DNA of 64,000 nucleotides from Planococcus sp. APC 4015 (lineage in GTDB: Bacteria; Actinomycetota; Actinomycetes; Actinomycetales; Microbacteriaceae). Every line of letters begins with the position of its first letter. Position 1 is the first letter of the stretch. Below are positions 61,376 through 64,000 of the stretch, in pieces. A program made the position numbers and the translations under genes. The DNA lies in NCBI GenBank assembly GCA_030407505.1, contig JASDDH010000003.1, forward strand, positions 124,001 to 188,000, read 5' to 3'. The notes under the pieces were generated by a model that saw only the letters and a program-made list of their open reading frames with translations, did no database searches and was not told where the DNA came from.

Positions 61376-63040
61376 TCAGAGACGTGGTGTCCGCGGCGGC
61401 TCGGTGCGACGTGCGCCGGTCGCCTCGAATGCGGCGGCGAGGGCGAGCAGCCGGGTGTCGTCGTAGGCGCGGCCCGCGAAGGTGAGACCCACCGGCATCC
61501 GGATGTCGGCCATCGTGCCCATCGGGACGGTGACGGTCGGGATGCCCAGGTGCCGGATCGCCAGGTTGCCGTTGGCGACCCAGACGCCGTTGCGCCAGCC
61601 GAGATCCGCCGATGCCGGATCCACGTCCATGTCGGCGGGGCCGACGTCGGCGACGGCCGGAAAGACGACCGCGTCGAGGCCGAGATCGTCCATCCACTCC
61701 TCGAGGTCGACGCGGCGGGTCTGCTCGAGACCGCGGATGCCGCCTTCGAGCTCGGGCATATCGGCCCACGTCGCGCCCGGATGCGCGCGCACCCAGTCGG
61801 GGTAGTCGGCGATGTCGTCGTCGAACCCGGTGTAGCGATCGGGGAGCGCGCCCTCGGGGTGCGGGAAGATCGTCGCCCCGTCGACGTCTGCGAGCGTCGA
61901 GAGGTTCGGATCGCCGTTGGCGGCGAGGAAGTCCTCCCACCCCCAGGCCGAGAGGTCCACGATCTCCCGGCGCAGGTACGCGGGGCTCACGAATCCGCGC
62001 GTCGCGATGCTCGGGGCGCCCGGGCGGTCGCCCTCGTAGTTCGACACGACGGGGAAGTCGACATCGACCACCGTCGCGCCGGCGGCCTCGAGGTCGCGGC
62101 GCGCGGCATCCCACAGCGCGATGACCGACGGCCGGGTCTGGATGCGCCGCCCGGTCGGCCCCCCGATGCCCGCGCCGTCGGGTGCGTCGTCGGCGTTCAC
62201 GTACATGCGCGGGATGCCGATGCGCGCGCCCGCGAGCGAGCCCGCGGTGTACGCGGACGGCCGCACGGCCGATGCCTTCGGGATCTCGACCCACGACTGG
62301 GTGCGCCAGAAGTCGCCGCGGGTGTCGGGGTCATCGGCGACGATCACGTCGAGCACCTCGAACAGGTCGGCCATCGTGCGGGTGTGGGGCACGACGACAT
62401 CCATCGTCGGCACGAGCGGCCAGTTGCCGCGGGTCGAGATCACCCCGCGCGAGGGCGTGTAGGCGCAGAGTGCGTTGTTCGAGGCGGGACCGCGGCCGCT
62501 CGACCACGTCTCTTCGCCGAGTCCGAACGCCGCGAAGCTCGCCGCGGTGGCGGTGCCCGAGCCGTTCGACGACCCCGACCCGAACGGAGCGGTGAGGAAT
62601 TCCGCGTTGTAGGGGCTCTCGGCGCGTCCGTAGACCCCGCGCTGCATGCCGCCGTTCGCCATCGGCGGCATGTTGGTGAGCCCCAGGCAGATCGCGCCCG
62701 ACGCGCGCAGGCGTTCGATCGTGAAGGCGTCGCGCTGCGCGACGAGATCCGCGAACGCGGGGCTGCCGGCGGCGGCGGTGAGACCGCGCACGAGGTAGCT
62801 GTCCTTCGCCGTGTACGGGATGCCGTCCAGTGGTCCGAGCGCCTCACCACGGGCGCGACGGGCATCGGACGCGGCAGCCTCGGCGATCGCGTCGGGATTG
62901 CGTACGACGACGGCGTTGAGCTCGCCGTCGTACGCGTCGATGCGCGCGAGATAGGCCTCGACGAGCTCGACGGCGCTGGTGGCCCCGGACTCGAGCGCCG
63001 CGCGCAGGTCGGCGATGGAGGCCTCGACGACGTCGATCAC
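61376..63040 (-). CDS. Amidase signature family hydrolase
   Basis: 554 residues. The Ser-cisSer-Lys triad is visible as Lys79 (YTAKDSY), Ser157 (GSGSSNGSG) and Ser181 (ETWSSGRGPAS), with the correct 24-residue spacing of the two serines. The Gly-rich loop GSGSSNGSGTATAAS is a variant of the usual GGSSGGSAAAV. It cleaves a C-N amide bond. It is longer than GatA-type enzymes, with an insertion at about 250-390. The start overlaps the stop of the deiminase-type gene (63037-63040), so it may act on that enzyme's product; normally N-carbamoylputrescine is cut by a nitrilase-type enzyme, so this pairing is unusual. Confidence 0.87.
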   Translation of the reverse strand: MIDVVEASIADLRAALESGATSAVELVEAYLARIDAYDGELNAVVVRNPDAIAEAAASDARRARGEALGPLDGIPYTAKDSYLVRGLTAAAGSPAFADLVAQRDAFTIERLRASGAICLGLTNMPPMANGGMQRGVYGRAESPYNAEFLTAPFGSGSSNGSGTATAASFAAFGLGEETWSSGRGPASNNALCAYTPSRGVISTRGNWPLVPTMDVVVPHTRTMADLFEVLDVIVADDPDTRGDFWRTQSWVEIPKASAVRPSAYTAGSLAGARIGIPRMYVNADDAPDGAGIGGPTGRRIQTRPSVIALWDAARRDLEAAGATVVDVDFPVVSNYEGDRPGAPSIATRGFVSPAYLRREIVDLSAWGWEDFLAANGDPNLSTLADVDGATIFPHPEGALPDRYTGFDDDIADYPDWVRAHPGATWADMPELEGGIRGLEQTRRVDLEEWMDDLGLDAVVFPAVADVGPADMDVDPASADLGWRNGVWVANGNLAIRHLGIPTVTVPMGTMADIRMPVGLTFAGRAYDDTRLLALAAAFEATGARRTEPPRTPRL

Positions 63041-64000
63041 GGCACCGTGGGCTGCTGCTGCGTGATGCAGTGGATGCCGCCGCCGCGCGCGAAGATGTCG
63101 CGCGCGTCGACCGTGACCACCCGGCGGCCGGGGTAGGCCCCGGCGAGGATGTCGCGCGCTGCGGCATCCGCCCCCTCTTCGCCGAACCCGCAGGCGATCA
63201 CGCCGCCGTTGACGACGAGATGGTTGACGTAGCTCCAGTCGACGAAGCCCTCGTGGTCGCGCAGGGTCGCCGGGGCCGGAAGATCGACGATGTCGAACGG
63301 GCGGCCCGCGGCATCCGTCTCACGCTCGAGCTGCGCCTTCAGCGCGCGGGTCACCTCGAAATCCGGATGCCCGGGGTCGTTCTGCGCATGCAGGAGCAGA
63401 CGGCCGGGCGAGGCGATCGTCGCGACGATGTCGACGTGGCCGTTGGTGCCGAAGTCGTCGTAGTCGCGGGTGAGGCCGCGCGGCAGCCAGATCGTCTTGG
63501 TCGTGCCGAGCGTGCGGGCGAACTCCGCCTCGACGCGCGCCCGGTCGGCGTAGGGATTGCGGCGCGGGTCGAGCTGGACGGTGTCGGTGGCGAGCACGGT
63601 TCCCTCGCCGTCGACGTGGATGCCGCCCCCCTCGTTCACGAGCACGGAGCTGACGAGCTCCGAGCCGGCGAGGTCGCTGACGAACCGGCCGATCTCGGCG
63701 GACCGTCGCCATTCTGCCCACTCGGGAGCGCCCCAGCCGTTGAAGATCCAGTCCACCGCCCCCAGCACGCCGGGGCGTTCGTCGTCGACGACGAACGTGG
63801 GGCCGAAGTCGCGCATCCAGAACTCGTCGAGCGGCGCCTCGACGATGTCGATGCCGTCGCCCGCGCCGAGCATGCGGCGGGCACGGTCGGTCTCGGTCGG
63901 ATCGACCACCATCGTCACGGGCTCGAACTCGGCGATCGCGTGGGCGACGGCGGTCCAGGCGGCGTACGCGGCCTCGGCCCCCGCGGGCGAGTCGCCGAGC
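63037..64000 (-). CDS. Agmatine-deiminase (peptidylarginine-deiminase) family protein, 5' end beyond window
   Basis: At least 320 residues; the frame continues open past 64000, so the N-terminus is missing. An internal ATG at 63918 is not the likely start, as residues before it (EFEPVTMVVDP) fit the family. Motifs: WMRDFGPTFVV, VNEGGGIHVDGEGT, FGTNGHVD and the C-terminal catalytic RGGGIHCIT with Cys encoded at 63067-63069. Members hydrolyse the guanidino group of agmatine to N-carbamoylputrescine, or of related compounds. Overlap with the amidase gene suggests a two-step pathway. Confidence 0.88.
   Translation of the reverse strand, partial: LGDSPAGAEAAYAAWTAVAHAIAEFEPVTMVVDPTETDRARRMLGAGDGIDIVEAPLDEFWMRDFGPTFVVDDERPGVLGAVDWIFNGWGAPEWAEWRRSAEIGRFVSDLAGSELVSSVLVNEGGGIHVDGEGTVLATDTVQLDPRRNPYADRARVEAEFARTLGTTKTIWLPRGLTRDYDDFGTNGHVDIVATIASPGRLLLHAQNDPGHPDFEVTRALKAQLERETDAAGRPFDIVDLPAPATLRDHEGFVDWSYVNHLVVNGGVIACGFGEEGADAAARDILAGAYPGRRVVTVDARDIFARGGGIHCITQQQPTVP

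Noticed and set aside
1..64000. Mobile elements, CRISPR arrays, tRNA or rRNA genes
   Set aside because: I looked for transposase or integrase motifs, regularly spaced repeats and tRNA-like cloverleafs and found none I can support.

Overview
The window is a high-GC actinobacterial chromosome segment. Codon choice, compact operons with many 4-nt ATGA/GTGA overlaps, F420-type LLM oxidoreductases, a maltokinase/trehalose-synthase set and a small Microbacteriaceae-type protein pair all suggest Microbacterium or a close relative. I see no rRNA, tRNA, insertion sequence, prophage or CRISPR array. It reads as ordinary chromosome with a strong carbohydrate-uptake and stress theme.

Layout. 1-1335: end of an unknown gene, then two small membrane proteins. 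1402-9055: an alpha/beta hydrolase divergent from a large LuxR-type ATPase regulator that precedes a GH13 alpha-glucosidase, then a membrane-fused hydrolase. 9683-14786, all minus strand: GT4 glycosyltransferase, trehalose-synthase-like GH13, LLM oxidoreductase and a LacI regulator. 14853-17367: a promoter with three tandem 12-bp repeats drives a DapA-family aldolase and an NRAMP-fold transporter lacking the usual metal ligands, closed by a strong terminator. 17414-27382: an apparently autoregulated LacI operon for fructan use (oligopeptide-type ABC importer, cytoplasmic GH32, Tat-exported levan-type GH32). 27427-30519: a 1030-residue kinase/degenerate middle domain/class III aminotransferase fusion. 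30544-36602: ECF sigma factor with its YCII partner, orphan histidine kinase, MarR/NmrA pair, DUF1905-type protein and a second MarR.

36740-41083: a proton-pumping rhodopsin with a retinal-pocket glycine, an unusual array of hairpins with C-rich loops behind it, then an SDR/SRPBCC/FAD-oxidoreductase operon preceded by TCCTGAG elements. 41340-50058: small proteins, manganese catalase, GH15 glucosidase, a DUF1611 protein with a hairpin over its ribosome binding site, and a second trehalose-synthase-like enzyme convergent with maltokinase. 50178-54168: alcohol dehydrogenase, phosphatase, NAD(P)HX dehydratase and F420 oxidoreductase. 54231-58751: a yybP-ykoY (manganese) riboswitch, TerC, a coupled 31-residue ORF, a CNNM/CBS protein, an APC permease and a universal stress protein. 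58756-64000: small paralogues, a group II PLP decarboxylase, and an amidase overlapping an agmatine-deiminase-type gene that runs off the window.

Themes: alpha-glucan and trehalose metabolism appears in several separate loci (GH13 x3, GH15, maltokinase), fructan use has a dedicated operon, and manganese/oxidative stress recurs (Mn catalase, Mn riboswitch/TerC). The most unusual items are the hairpin array at 37609-37861, the NRAMP homologue with altered metal ligands in a catabolic operon, the SD-masking hairpin before the DUF1611 gene, and the 31-codon ORF locked between TerC and CNNM. All functional statements are from reading sequence and family knowledge; no searches were run.
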